Positions 15,259 through 24,488 of a stretch of 64,000 nt of DNA are shown in pieces. Position numbers and translations under genes: made by a program. The notes beneath the pieces are model-generated. The model ran no database searches, was not told the DNA's origin, and worked only from the letters and a program-made list of their open reading frames with translations. Within the stretch, counting starts at the first letter, position 1, and the number at the start of each line of letters is the position of its first letter. Source of the DNA: an uncultured Desulfobulbus sp. (lineage in GTDB: Bacteria > Desulfobacterota > Desulfobulbia > Desulfobulbales > Desulfobulbaceae); contig NZ_OY760916.1 in NCBI RefSeq assembly GCF_963664075.1, positions 2,110,001-2,174,000 on the forward strand. The letters are read 5' to 3'.

Positions 15259-16851
15259 ATGAAAACCACTGGAGCAGTGATTGGGCAACCTCTTCTGTTT
15301 CGTTATATGACTGCATCTATGAATCCCTCTGACGAATTTTTTCGTGAAACAACACTGCGAATCTGCGGAAGTTTGGAAATTTCAACAGCCATTGCTGATG
15401 TCTTTGCCTACTTCAAACACCACTTTCCGATCATTGGTTTAAGCCTGACCATTCGCGACCAGGAGCTTGGTGCCCTCCGTCGTATCGCGCTGGCAACAGA
15501 CCACCAGGAAGAGTATCCCGTGGAAATTCAGCCCATGGGAAAAAATCTCTGGGCAAAGGTCCAGCAAATGGCTGCGACCCTACGCGAGCCATTTATCATC
15601 ACCACGGATCAGGATCCGGTCATTCGCCAGTTGGCGCTTCTTTTCAAACTACGCAACAAACGTGATTTGGTCCTGCCTCTCTGGATGGATGGCTCTCTCC
15701 AGGGAGCGCTGAATTTGCGAGGAGAGCATGAGGGATGCTTTTCCCGGCATCATCTCGATATGGTTCGAGACATCACCCGTCCCTTCACGATCGCTCTTGC
15801 CAACGCCATCGCCCACGATAAAATCCGCAGGTACAGTGAACTCCTGCTTAAAGACAACCAGCGTCTCACAAAAAAACTTGGCTACCACGGGGAAGAGACC
15901 ATTGTGGGAGGAGAAGGTGGCCTGCGCAATGTGATGCAGTTGGTCAGCCAGGTGGCGACCCTGGCTAACACGGTTTTATTGCTTGGGGAAACCGGGACGG
16001 GAAAAGAACTTATCGCCGGTGCCATTCATGCCTCTTCAACCTACAAAGCTGGCCCCTTTGTTAAAGTCAACTGCGGGGCGATCCCTGAACACCTGATCGA
16101 CAGTGAGCTTTTTGGTCATGAAAAAGGCGCATTCACAGGCGCAATCGCCACAAAACAGGGTCGGTTTGAACAGGCAATTGGTGGGACTATCTTTCTTGAT
16201 GAGATAGGTGAACTTCCACTGCAGGCCCAGATTCGTCTACTGCGAGTCCTCCAGAACAGAGAGATAGATCGGGTTGGCGGTAATCATCCGGTGCCGGTAG
16301 ACATACGTGTCATAGCCGCGACCCATCGAAACCTGGAAAACATGGTGCAGGAACAGAGTTTTCGTGAAGACCTTTGGTTTCGACTCAACGTCTTTCCCAT
16401 TATCATTCCACCACTGAGACAACGAAGAGAGGACATCCCCGCACTGACCCGACACTTTATTTCAAGCAAAGCCAGAGAAATAGGAATCACCAAACTCCCC
16501 ATACTCATGCCAGGTGCTCTTGCGCGAATGCAGAGCTACCATTGGCCCGGCAACGTGCGGGAATTGGAAAATTTGGTCGAAAGGGAACTCATTCTTCATA
16601 GGGATGGCTGCCTGCCTTTTGAGCATCTGCCCCCCACCGCCTCTCCCCAGACCTCAACCTCCCCGCAGGAAATAGCCCATGAAACACTTGATACCATCAT
16701 GTCCCGCCATATCATTCAGGTGCTGCAGCACTGCGATGGTCGCATCAGTGGAGCCGGAGGTGCCGCTGAAATTTTGGGTCTGCACCCCAATACCCTGCGA
16801 GCTCGCATGAAAAAACTCGGTATTCGTTTTGGCCGGCAGCCCCTGGGTTAA
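15259..16851 (+). CDS. sigma-54-dependent transcriptional activator with a GAF sensor domain
   Basis: A 530-residue FhlA/NorR-like enhancer-binding protein. An N-terminal GAF-like region (about residues 25-190) is followed by a AAA+ domain with Walker A GETGTGKE (residues 243-250), the sigma-54 contact loop GAFTGA (290-295), Walker B IFLDEIGEL and the arginine-finger region. It ends in a Fis-type helix-turn-helix (AAEILGLHPNTLRARMKKLG). The GAFTGA loop is intact, so it should activate sigma-54 promoters in response to a small ligand or redox cue. It sits between an MFS efflux operon (divergent) and an RND pump operon (downstream), its probable targets. GAGG lies 9 bases ahead of the ATG. Confidence 0.93.
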   Translation: MKTTGAVIGQPLLFRYMTASMNPSDEFFRETTLRICGSLEISTAIADVFAYFKHHFPIIGLSLTIRDQELGALRRIALATDHQEEYPVEIQPMGKNLWAKVQQMAATLREPFIITTDQDPVIRQLALLFKLRNKRDLVLPLWMDGSLQGALNLRGEHEGCFSRHHLDMVRDITRPFTIALANAIAHDKIRRYSELLLKDNQRLTKKLGYHGEETIVGGEGGLRNVMQLVSQVATLANTVLLLGETGTGKELIAGAIHASSTYKAGPFVKVNCGAIPEHLIDSELFGHEKGAFTGAIATKQGRFEQAIGGTIFLDEIGELPLQAQIRLLRVLQNREIDRVGGNHPVPVDIRVIAATHRNLENMVQEQSFREDLWFRLNVFPIIIPPLRQRREDIPALTRHFISSKAREIGITKLPILMPGALARMQSYHWPGNVRELENLVERELILHRDGCLPFEHLPPTASPQTSTSPQEIAHETLDTIMSRHIIQVLQHCDGRISGAGGAAEILGLHPNTLRARMKKLGIRFGRQPLG

Positions 16852-17004
16852 GTGGAGGCGGCGCCCCGTTCCCTGTATAAGTAAAATCCATTCAACGTTC
16901 GTCTGAATTATTTTGATCAATACCCGTTGTTCCTGTACTGTGGACTCGTGCCGATCTCTTCTGTTCCCACGTATACTTATCCAAGAGAACTGACCTCTAT
17001 TTCC

Positions 17005-18153
17005 ATGAATACTCCTGCTTTTTACTCGCTGCCCCCCATTCTCCTTTTACTGATCTGCCTCATGGTTTCGGGCTGCCAGTTACCCAGTGAACAGAAGGCG
17101 AACAAAAAAAAGCGTCCAGCCATTGCGGTGGTCACGACAAAGAGTTCGACCATGACCATTCCAGTGGAGCTTGAAGCTACCGGTTACGCCGAGGCCGAGC
17201 AGTCTGTTGCAATTCGCTCACAGGTAAACGGAGAACTCCAGGCTGTCCATATCCAGGAAGGTCAGATGGTCAATCAGGGGGATCTCCTTTTTAGCATTGA
17301 TCCCAGGCCTTTTGTCGCAGAGCTTGCCAAAGCAAAGGCGCAACTGGAAAAAAATCAGGCTGATCTAGAAAAGGCCCGACGGGACCGAGCCCGATACACC
17401 CCCGCTGCCACCAAAGGATTGGTTTCTAAAGAACAGGCCGATGAGGCCGCCACAAGAGTTCGGACCCTGACAGCGGCAATTCAGGCGGATAAGGCTTCGG
17501 TGACCACGGCCCAGTTGGCCTTGGAATACTGCTCCATTCGTGCCCCTTTTTCAGGCCGTAGCGGTGAAATACATTCTGACCCGGGCAACCTGATCAAAGC
17601 CAATGCGGACGAACCCATGGTCATTTTGAAGAGCCTAGATCCCATCCTGGTGCGATTTTCTCTGCCAGGACGCCATCTCAAATCTATCTTCAAGGAGGAG
17701 AAAAACAACAATCCTCTCAAGGTTATCGTTCACCAAGATCAAGAACAGCCTGGACTGGAAGGTAGCCTGGTTTTCACTGACAACACGGTGGATACCAACA
17801 CCGGAGAAATTCTACTTAAAGCACGTATCGACAACAAATCACACCTCCTTTGGCCAGGAAAACTGGTCAGGATTACGCTGCATCTGCGAGACGAACCGGA
17901 TGTGGTGGTTGTCCCCTCCCAGGCAGTGCAGACCGGCCAACAGGGCGAGTATCTTTTTGTGGTGGATACGACCCAGCGTTCCCGCTACCGGCCCGTTGAG
18001 ACAACGATTCGCTGGGAACACTACACCGTGATCAGCAAGGGGCTCAAGGCGGGAGAACGCGTTGTTATTGATGGCCAGCTGCTATTGGAAGATGGTAGTA
18101 CCGTACAAGAACATTCTGCTGTTGCTCAGCAGCACACTTCAGGCCAGCCATGA
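17005..18153 (+). CDS. RND efflux periplasmic adaptor lipoprotein (MdtA/AcrA family)
   Basis: A 382-residue membrane-fusion protein. I start it at 17005, because from there a lipoprotein signal is read (hydrophobic PPILLLLICLMVSGC, lipobox VSGC). Lipoyl halves (IRSQVNGELQAVHIQEG and YCSIRAPFSGRSGEI) flank a coiled-coil hairpin, followed by beta-barrel and membrane-proximal domains. Its stop overlaps the RND pump start (ATGA pattern). There is no outer-membrane factor in this operon. The one encoded at 24489-25934, or another elsewhere, may serve. Confidence 0.92.
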   Translation: MNTPAFYSLPPILLLLICLMVSGCQLPSEQKANKKKRPAIAVVTTKSSTMTIPVELEATGYAEAEQSVAIRSQVNGELQAVHIQEGQMVNQGDLLFSIDPRPFVAELAKAKAQLEKNQADLEKARRDRARYTPAATKGLVSKEQADEAATRVRTLTAAIQADKASVTTAQLALEYCSIRAPFSGRSGEIHSDPGNLIKANADEPMVILKSLDPILVRFSLPGRHLKSIFKEEKNNNPLKVIVHQDQEQPGLEGSLVFTDNTVDTNTGEILLKARIDNKSHLLWPGKLVRITLHLRDEPDVVVVPSQAVQTGQQGEYLFVVDTTQRSRYRPVETTIRWEHYTVISKGLKAGERVVIDGQLLLEDGSTVQEHSAVAQQHTSGQP

Positions 18154-21100
18154 TGGGCTTGTCCGATATTTTTATTCGCCGGCCGGTTATGACTGTGCTG
18201 GTGATGGTCTCACTTCTGCTTTCTGGACTCATTGGCTACAAGCAACTTTCGGTTTCCGATCTGCCCAATGTTGACTTTCCCACCATAGTTGTCACCGCTC
18301 GCTTACCTGGAGCAAGTCCGGAGACCATGGCGTCGACCGTGGCCACAGTACTGGAAAAACAGTTTGCGACCATTGCCGGGATCGACTCCTTGAGCTCTGT
18401 CAGTTCCACGGGCACCACCAGTATTACCCTCCAATTTGCCTTGGAACGTGATATCGATGCAGCAGCCCAGGATGTGCAGACGGCTCTTGCCCAGGCAGCA
18501 CGCAACCTGCCCGATGACATGCCCTCCCCCCCCTATTTTCGAAAAACCAATCCGGCTGCTTCTCCCATTCTTTACCTGTCGCTTTCCAGCCCGATACTTC
18601 CCCTTTCCATGCTTGATCAGTATGGGCAGGTCATGAGCCAACGCATTTCCATGATCGAAGGGGTGGCTCAGGTCACTTTACGCGGTTCTCGAAAATATGC
18701 GGTCCGTGTTCAGCTTGATCCCCATAAACTCAAAGCCCTGAACCTCGATCCTGAAGAGGTTTCCACTGCTATCAGCAACCAAAACAGTAATCGGGCCATG
18801 GGACAGCTGGTCGGGCCACAGACAAACCTGACACTGCAGGCAAGCGGTTCTTTGGACCGGGCTGAGGAATATAAAAATATTGTTGTCGGGGTGCGAGACT
18901 CTCGCCCCATTCGTCTCGCCGAGATCGCCGCAGTGATTGACTCGGTGGAGGATGATCAGGGAGGAGCCTGGCTCTATACCCCACAAAGTGTTGCTCGCGC
19001 CATCTTTCTGGCCATTGATAAACAGCCGGGAATGAACACCATCGAGGTGGCCCAATCCATTAAAGGTCTCATCCCCGAACTGACCAACGGCCTTCCTGGT
19101 TCCATTCGTCTGAATCTACTCCGCGATGGCAGCACCTCCATCCAGGAATCTGTTGAGGACATTGAATTCACTCTACTTTTGACCCTTGCTCTGGTTATCC
19201 TCGTCATTTTTCTCTTTATCCGCAACCTGAGCGCAACCATTATTCCCAGCCTCTCTTTGCCGATGTCGCTCATTGGTACCTTTGGCGTCATGTACCTGCT
19301 GGATTACAGTCTCAACACCATGTCGCTGATGGCGCTGACCCTGTCACTTGGTTTTGTGGTCGACGACTCCATCGTGGTCCTGGAAAATATTGTCCGCCAC
19401 ATGGAAATGGGAAAATCTCGGGTTCAGGCAGCCCTTGATGGTGCACGCGAGGTGGGCTTTACCATCATCTCCATGACCCTTTCCCTGGTGGCAATATTTA
19501 TTCCGCTGCTCTTTCTCACCGGAGTCATGGGGCGACTGTTTCGTGAATTTTCCGTGACTATTGGTGTGGCGGTCTTAATTAGCGGAGTCATCAGCCTGAG
19601 CTTGGCCCCCATGCTCTGCAGTCGTTTTCTCCCCGAAAAAAAACAGGCAAACCACGGAGCCTTATACAGAAAAACGGAAGCCGCCTACGAGTGGCTGGCA
19701 GGGCTCTATGGAAAAAGTTTACAGGTTGTTTTGCGCTACCGCAGGCTGACCATGTTCATTTCTCTGCTGCTCCTCGCCTGCACTGTTTATCTCTTTGTGG
19801 TCATCCCCAAAGGATTTATTCCAGCAGAAGATCGATCATTCCTTATTGCCTCCTTGAAAACAGACCAGGGCATCTCGTATGAGAACCTGGTGCAGCATAT
19901 GCAGCAAATTGGCGAATTGGCACGGCAAAATGAAAATGTTGAACGGTTTATGCTGAGTTCCCATCGCGGTGGCCGCTTGATTATTGTCCTGAAGCCACGA
20001 TCGCAACGGCCCTTAAGCGCTGATGCGGTGGTTGCGCAGCTGCGCGCCAAACTCAACACTGTCCCGGGGGTACGAACTATTCTGGTCAACCCGCTGCCCG
20101 TTACGCTTGGCGGCCGCACCTCACGCAGCCTCTACCAGCTCACCCTGAGCGGTGCCAACACTGAACAACTCTATTCTGCAGCCACAGAGCTTGAAAGGTT
20201 ACTGACCGACGTCAGCGGGGTTGTCGACGTGACAAGCGATTTACAGATAGAAAATCCAGAATTATATGTGGATATCGATCGTTCGCGAGCCGATCTTTTG
20301 GGCGTGAGTCCTGAGAAGATTGAGAGTACGCTCTACACAGCCTTTGGCAATCGTTCCATCTCCACCATCTATGGCAGTAACGACCAGTATTCAGTTATTA
20401 TCGAGTTTGCTAAAAATTTTCAGCGTGATGCACGCGACCTCGAGCTGATCTATCTTCGTTCCGACTCAGGTCATCTGGTTCCGCTCTCTACCCTGGCAAC
20501 ATTTCGCCATAGGCTTAGTCCTCTCTCCATCAACCACACAGGTCAACTCCCTTCGGTCACGCTCTCCTTTAATCTCGCTGGCGGCTACGCCTTGAGCCAG
20601 GTACTTGAACAGATAGAGACCGCAAGCCGAGAGGTTCTTCCCTCAGGAGTAACCGCCTCCTTTCAGGGAAATGCTAGGCAGTTCCAGTCCACCCAGGCAA
20701 GCCAGGGTTGGCTGTTGGCCCTGGCCATTGTGGTGATCTATATTGTCCTTGGCATGCTGTATGAGAATTTCATTCATCCTCTGACCATCCTCACCGCCCT
20801 GCCTTTTGCAGGCTTTGGCGCCCTGATCACCCTTATGCTGTTTCACGTCGAGCTCTCAGTCTACGCTTTTGTGGGTATTATTATGCTGGTTGGCCTGGTG
20901 AAGAAAAATGGCATTATGATGATAGATTTTGCGCTGAGTGCGCAGGCAGAAGGGCAATCACCAGAAGACGCAATTTATCAGGCCTGCGTCATTCGTTTTC
21001 GCCCTATCATGATGACAACGGTTTCAGCCCTGATGGCTGCCATTCCTCTAGCCATTGGTTATGGAGCTGGTGCGGAGTCACGTCAGCCCTTGGGGCTTGC

Positions 21101-21215
21101 GGTGGTCGGTGGTTTGCTCTTCTCACAAAGTCTGACCCTGTATGTCACACCGGTATTTTATCTGTATATGGAAAATTTACAGCAATGGGTGCAAAGAAGA
21201 AAGGCCGTGGCCTGA
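18150..21215 (+). CDS. RND multidrug efflux pump subunit (MdtB/MdtC/AcrB family)
   Basis: A 1021-residue inner-membrane pump of the HAE1/RND superfamily with the usual 12-helix, two-loop layout. Helix 1 begins at IRRPVMTVLVMV. The proton-relay aspartates occur in GFVVDDSIVVLENIVRH (about residue 405). The second half repeats the fold, with VGLVKKNGIMMIDFA near residue 915. It drives export of hydrophobic compounds with the adaptor encoded immediately upstream. In sequence character it is distinct from the AcrB-like pump at 25936-29076 (for example GYKQLSVSDLPNVDFPTI in the N-terminus), so it is not a recent duplicate. Confidence 0.94.
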   Translation: MMGLSDIFIRRPVMTVLVMVSLLLSGLIGYKQLSVSDLPNVDFPTIVVTARLPGASPETMASTVATVLEKQFATIAGIDSLSSVSSTGTTSITLQFALERDIDAAAQDVQTALAQAARNLPDDMPSPPYFRKTNPAASPILYLSLSSPILPLSMLDQYGQVMSQRISMIEGVAQVTLRGSRKYAVRVQLDPHKLKALNLDPEEVSTAISNQNSNRAMGQLVGPQTNLTLQASGSLDRAEEYKNIVVGVRDSRPIRLAEIAAVIDSVEDDQGGAWLYTPQSVARAIFLAIDKQPGMNTIEVAQSIKGLIPELTNGLPGSIRLNLLRDGSTSIQESVEDIEFTLLLTLALVILVIFLFIRNLSATIIPSLSLPMSLIGTFGVMYLLDYSLNTMSLMALTLSLGFVVDDSIVVLENIVRHMEMGKSRVQAALDGAREVGFTIISMTLSLVAIFIPLLFLTGVMGRLFREFSVTIGVAVLISGVISLSLAPMLCSRFLPEKKQANHGALYRKTEAAYEWLAGLYGKSLQVVLRYRRLTMFISLLLLACTVYLFVVIPKGFIPAEDRSFLIASLKTDQGISYENLVQHMQQIGELARQNENVERFMLSSHRGGRLIIVLKPRSQRPLSADAVVAQLRAKLNTVPGVRTILVNPLPVTLGGRTSRSLYQLTLSGANTEQLYSAATELERLLTDVSGVVDVTSDLQIENPELYVDIDRSRADLLGVSPEKIESTLYTAFGNRSISTIYGSNDQYSVIIEFAKNFQRDARDLELIYLRSDSGHLVPLSTLATFRHRLSPLSINHTGQLPSVTLSFNLAGGYALSQVLEQIETASREVLPSGVTASFQGNARQFQSTQASQGWLLALAIVVIYIVLGMLYENFIHPLTILTALPFAGFGALITLMLFHVELSVYAFVGIIMLVGLVKKNGIMMIDFALSAQAEGQSPEDAIYQACVIRFRPIMMTTVSALMAAIPLAIGYGAGAESRQPLGLAVVGGLLFSQSLTLYVTPVFYLYMENLQQWVQRRKAVA

Positions 21216-21330
21216 AATAGTGACGGCGAGCGGCCACTGAACCACGCATCTTTTGAATGCTCACGGATTCAGACGCAAGGGCCAACCTTAATCTTCCTTG
21301 TGCATGAAGAGAGGATGAAGGAAAAACCTG

Positions 21331-22425
21331 TTATGATGTGATTGTATCCGTCGGCTGATCAATTTGTGCCTCAATGGGCAGGTTTATAATGAAGGTCGAG
21401 CCCTCTCCCTGGGTACTTTCCACTCGCAGGGTTCCCCCGTGTTTCTTGCTGACAACGTCATGGGCGATGGCCAACCCCTGGCCCGTCCCCTGGCCAACCG
21501 TTTTGGTGGTGAAAAAGGGATCAAATACGCGACTAATGATATCCTCTGGGATACCTACACCGGTATCACGGATACATATTTCCACATTTTCCCCCTGGGT
21601 ACGGGTGGAGATGGCAATAACCCCTTTCTCTGCTTCTTTGTCTTCTTTCACTTTGGCTTCAATGGCATGAACCGCATTGACCAGTATATTGAGCAACACC
21701 TGTCCGAGTTCATCGGCGAGACTGGAGACCAGGGGTAAATCCGGATCCAGATCCGTTTGCACGTCCGCAACGTATTTCCACTCATTGGAGGTCACAATAA
21801 CAGTGGTCTCAATGAGTTTGTTGATATCGTTCTTGGCCTTTTCTTTACTGTTTGGATGACTAAATTCTTTCATAGCCATGACAATGGAAGCGATACGCTT
21901 GATTCCTTCCTTGCTCTGTTTGATAGCAGCCGGTGTTTCTTCTTCCAGATATTCCCAATCGACCTCGGCCAGCAAGCCGTTGACCATGGATTTACTCAAT
22001 GAAATGGTCTCTCCCTCGGTTCGCTCCAACTGCCGGCAGAGCAGATGAATGATACGCTGCATGCCCTCAAAGGCTTCCCCGAGGTAATCTATATTCGAGC
22101 CTATAAACTGCGTAGGTGTATTGATTTCATGGGCAATACCAGCGGCAAGTTGTCCCACCGACTCCAGTTTGTTGGCATGAATCAGTTGTGATTGGGTGAC
22201 CTGCAGCTCCTTGAGTGCCTTTTGTAAGGCATCGCCCTGCTGTCGCAGATGCTCGGTTTTGCGTTGAACAACACGTTCTAAAGCCAGGTTCTGGGTGAGC
22301 AGTTCCATGGCAGACCCGCCACCAGCGTATTGCTGCTCAACGGTATCCATCAAAACCTGTATCGTTTTGGACTGGGCCATGAGCTTGGCATGCAAGGTAG
22401 CCAGATAATCTTCCTGCGAATTCAT
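21331..22425 (-). CDS. cytosolic sensor histidine kinase paired with a FIST protein
   Basis: A 364-residue histidine kinase without membrane helices. The N-terminal 90 residues are helical and coiled coil, the phosphoacceptor is H99 in AAGIAHEINTP, and the HATPase domain has N (NILVNAVHAIE), G1 (DTGVGIPED) and G2 (GQGTGQGLAIAHDVV) boxes. The gene follows the FIST gene by 2 bp on the same strand, so the FIST protein is probably its signal-receiving partner. No response regulator gene is adjacent, so the phosphoryl target lies elsewhere. No function beyond signalling can be read from sequence. Confidence 0.9.
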   Translation of the reverse strand: MNSQEDYLATLHAKLMAQSKTIQVLMDTVEQQYAGGGSAMELLTQNLALERVVQRKTEHLRQQGDALQKALKELQVTQSQLIHANKLESVGQLAAGIAHEINTPTQFIGSNIDYLGEAFEGMQRIIHLLCRQLERTEGETISLSKSMVNGLLAEVDWEYLEEETPAAIKQSKEGIKRIASIVMAMKEFSHPNSKEKAKNDINKLIETTVIVTSNEWKYVADVQTDLDPDLPLVSSLADELGQVLLNILVNAVHAIEAKVKEDKEAEKGVIAISTRTQGENVEICIRDTGVGIPEDIISRVFDPFFTTKTVGQGTGQGLAIAHDVVSKKHGGTLRVESTQGEGSTFIINLPIEAQIDQPTDTITS

Positions 22426-22427
22426 GG

Positions 22428-23576
22428 TTAACCTCCCAATGCTACGCCGGTAAAGGTCTGATTGACATGAAGTGAATTATACTGCTCACCGTAGGTATTA
22501 AACCCAAAGACATGGTTTTTGGCCATAAGCGAACCAATTTCCTTGTCAATATGAGACTCTTCCATTTCCAATCGCCGTAAAATGCAGTCACAGCCAAAAA
22601 TAAGAACCGGTTCACCGATTTCTTCTCGCACTTTCTGAAAACTTGACTCCAGAGCCTGAACAGCTGAGGTCCCCTGTCCGACGGTCAATACCAACCCCTT
22701 ATCGATTGCGCAGTAAAATTTGAGACTACCATCGTCTTCCACTCCGGCTATGGAGCGAACAAAATAGTCCTCACCTATGCGCAACATCAGCGGATACTGG
22801 GAAAAAACTGAGGCATTCAGCTCATCGACCGGTACACCTATGCAGTGAGCATACGCCTGTACCGCGATCTCACCGTTAATCTCCTGTACCAGTCGCTGTT
22901 CAGGAATAGCCTCGGTGATGACCAACCGTTTTACTGTAGATTCAAAATGCTGATGTTTGAACACGGTAAAGGGCAGCGAGGTCATACAGAGGGTAAAAAC
23001 AGCGCAATCCTGTAATAACTCCCCGTTATGATACAGATAGGTGTTTTCAAAACGGAGTTTATCCCCAGCCGAACCGCCAACTATGGGCACATCTCCAAGT
23101 GCACGGTAGAGAGTGGCACTCAGAGCCTCTTCGCGGGTCGAGAGTCCATCGACAAGCAGGAGCCCAAAGGCCTGTTGCTTCGAGAACTGCAGGCGATCGC
23201 GAACATCGGCAGCAATCACCTCAACCTGATCGACCAGATTATCCAGGGGCTTAATCAGGTAGGAAATTGCTTTGAAATACGAGCTACTTAGACGCATCGC
23301 GCTGATTCCATCTTTCTGAAACCCGTTAGAAGTGAGTTGACCTGCCGAAGAGCAACCAACCACCGTCCCAGGAAGGCTTGAAAGCACCTTACACAATTCG
23401 CTGTGATCATAGTTTTCCGCAAAAAAGACCTGGGTCAACTGCGGTGGGCCCGTAACTCCTTTTGATCTGATATCACACTGGGTGAAGAGGTCTTCCAACG
23501 CCTTGGTTGGATCAAGAATAGAGGAAGTCCCCTGGCAAATGGTAACGCGTGAAGATTGAGACGATTTGACAGGCAT
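22428..23576 (-). CDS. FIST-domain sensory protein
   Basis: About 382 residues. The FIST N part (VVGCSSAGQLTSNGFQKDG and the GGSAGDKLRFENTYLYHNG region) and FIST C part (QEINGEIAVQAYAHCIGVP to FGFNTYGEQYNSLHVNQTF) are both recognisable. FIST proteins are thought to bind small ligands such as amino-acid derivatives and to feed histidine kinases or cyclases. I start it at 23576, where AGAGGTG lies upstream, not at the more distal in-frame codon at 23645. It ends 2 bp before the soluble histidine kinase, forming a two-gene signalling unit. Confidence 0.85.
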   Translation of the reverse strand: MPVKSSQSSRVTICQGTSSILDPTKALEDLFTQCDIRSKGVTGPPQLTQVFFAENYDHSELCKVLSSLPGTVVGCSSAGQLTSNGFQKDGISAMRLSSSYFKAISYLIKPLDNLVDQVEVIAADVRDRLQFSKQQAFGLLLVDGLSTREEALSATLYRALGDVPIVGGSAGDKLRFENTYLYHNGELLQDCAVFTLCMTSLPFTVFKHQHFESTVKRLVITEAIPEQRLVQEINGEIAVQAYAHCIGVPVDELNASVFSQYPLMLRIGEDYFVRSIAGVEDDGSLKFYCAIDKGLVLTVGQGTSAVQALESSFQKVREEIGEPVLIFGCDCILRRLEMEESHIDKEIGSLMAKNHVFGFNTYGEQYNSLHVNQTFTGVALGG

Positions 23577-23732
23577 CGTGTTCGTCACCTCTGAAAGCAT
23601 TCCCACAAAAAGTATGGGGAGAGAACAGTCATAACGTACTGCCACATAGAAGAGTTGTGCACACAGAAACTCGTATTCTGGTTAACTTACAGCGTATCGC
23701 ATCGTCTAAAGAAAGTGAATGTGATTTGCAAT

Positions 23733-23777
23733 AAAAAAAGGCCTCTGGGCCCGCTGGAAAGCAGGCAGAGACCTTTT
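23733..23777. terminator. terminator between the tetR operon and the FIST gene
   Basis: AAAAAAGG-C-CTCTG pairs with CAGAG-A-CCTTTTT around a G+C-rich loop, giving T-runs on both strands. On the minus strand it terminates the acrA-acrB-oprM-tetR operon before transcription reaches the FIST gene. Confidence 0.7.
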
Positions 23778-23845
23778 TACTCACAAGAAAGAGTATGATT
23801 GGCTCACCTAAACGGGCACAGGCAAGCTCAACGATAAGAGGATGA

Positions 23846-24481
23846 TTACGCCTGGGTCAATGATCCATGACGACGAAACATGGTAAACACCATTCTCACA
23901 ATTAAGGGGCCCTGCCGTTTAATATCCACCATTTCAGGATTCATCACCCAGTTGGCGATAAGCCCGTGAATCATGGAGAAAATAGTCACGGTGCCAAGCT
24001 TTACATCAAAATCCGCTGGAAGTTGCCCCTGCTTGATCGCGTTAGACAAGACAATCTGTAATCCCTGATAGCGTTCATGGCGCAGCTGGTGATGCCGCAT
24101 GCGGATCGCCTCGGTATCTTTACTACGATCTCCCTCGTCAAAGAGGATACGAAACAGCTGCTGCTGGAGGCGATCATCTTCCATCCCATTGAAAAAAGAG
24201 AGATACAGCTCTTCCAGTTTTCCTAGAGGATCGGGTTCATCCATTCGCTCACTGGCCTCAGTCAAAGGGGAGTAGAACTCCAATACCTGTTCCCAGAGAG
24301 AATTGAGCAAATCAGCCTTGTTGGCAAAATGCCAGTAAATGGCCCCGCGGGTGACACCTGCTTCTTTGGCTATCTCGGTAAGCGAGGCGTGGGCTACGCC
24401 TTTACCGGCGATCACCTGGACCGCAGCCTCCATGATGGCATTACGGGTTTCCAGCGCTTCTTCTTTGGTTCTTCGTGCCAT
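23846..24481 (-). CDS. TetR/AcrR-family repressor of the RND operon
   Basis: A 211-residue regulator. The N-terminal helix-turn-helix (MARRTKEEALETR, then HASLTEIAKEAGVTRGAIYWHFANKADL, quoted in part) is typical of AcrR/TtgR/MtrR-type repressors of efflux pumps. The C-terminal ligand domain is less conserved. I start it at 24481, not at an upstream in-frame codon, because the family begins M-A-R-R/K-T and GAGGGG precedes it. It is the last gene of the acrA-acrB-oprM operon, 7 bp after the outer-membrane factor. The palindrome in the operon promoter (30358-30375) is its likely operator, which would give negative feedback. Confidence 0.92.
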   Translation of the reverse strand: MARRTKEEALETRNAIMEAAVQVIAGKGVAHASLTEIAKEAGVTRGAIYWHFANKADLLNSLWEQVLEFYSPLTEASERMDEPDPLGKLEELYLSFFNGMEDDRLQQQLFRILFDEGDRSKDTEAIRMRHHQLRHERYQGLQIVLSNAIKQGQLPADFDVKLGTVTIFSMIHGLIANWVMNPEMVDIKRQGPLIVRMVFTMFRRHGSLTQA

Positions 24482-24488
24482 ACTCCCC

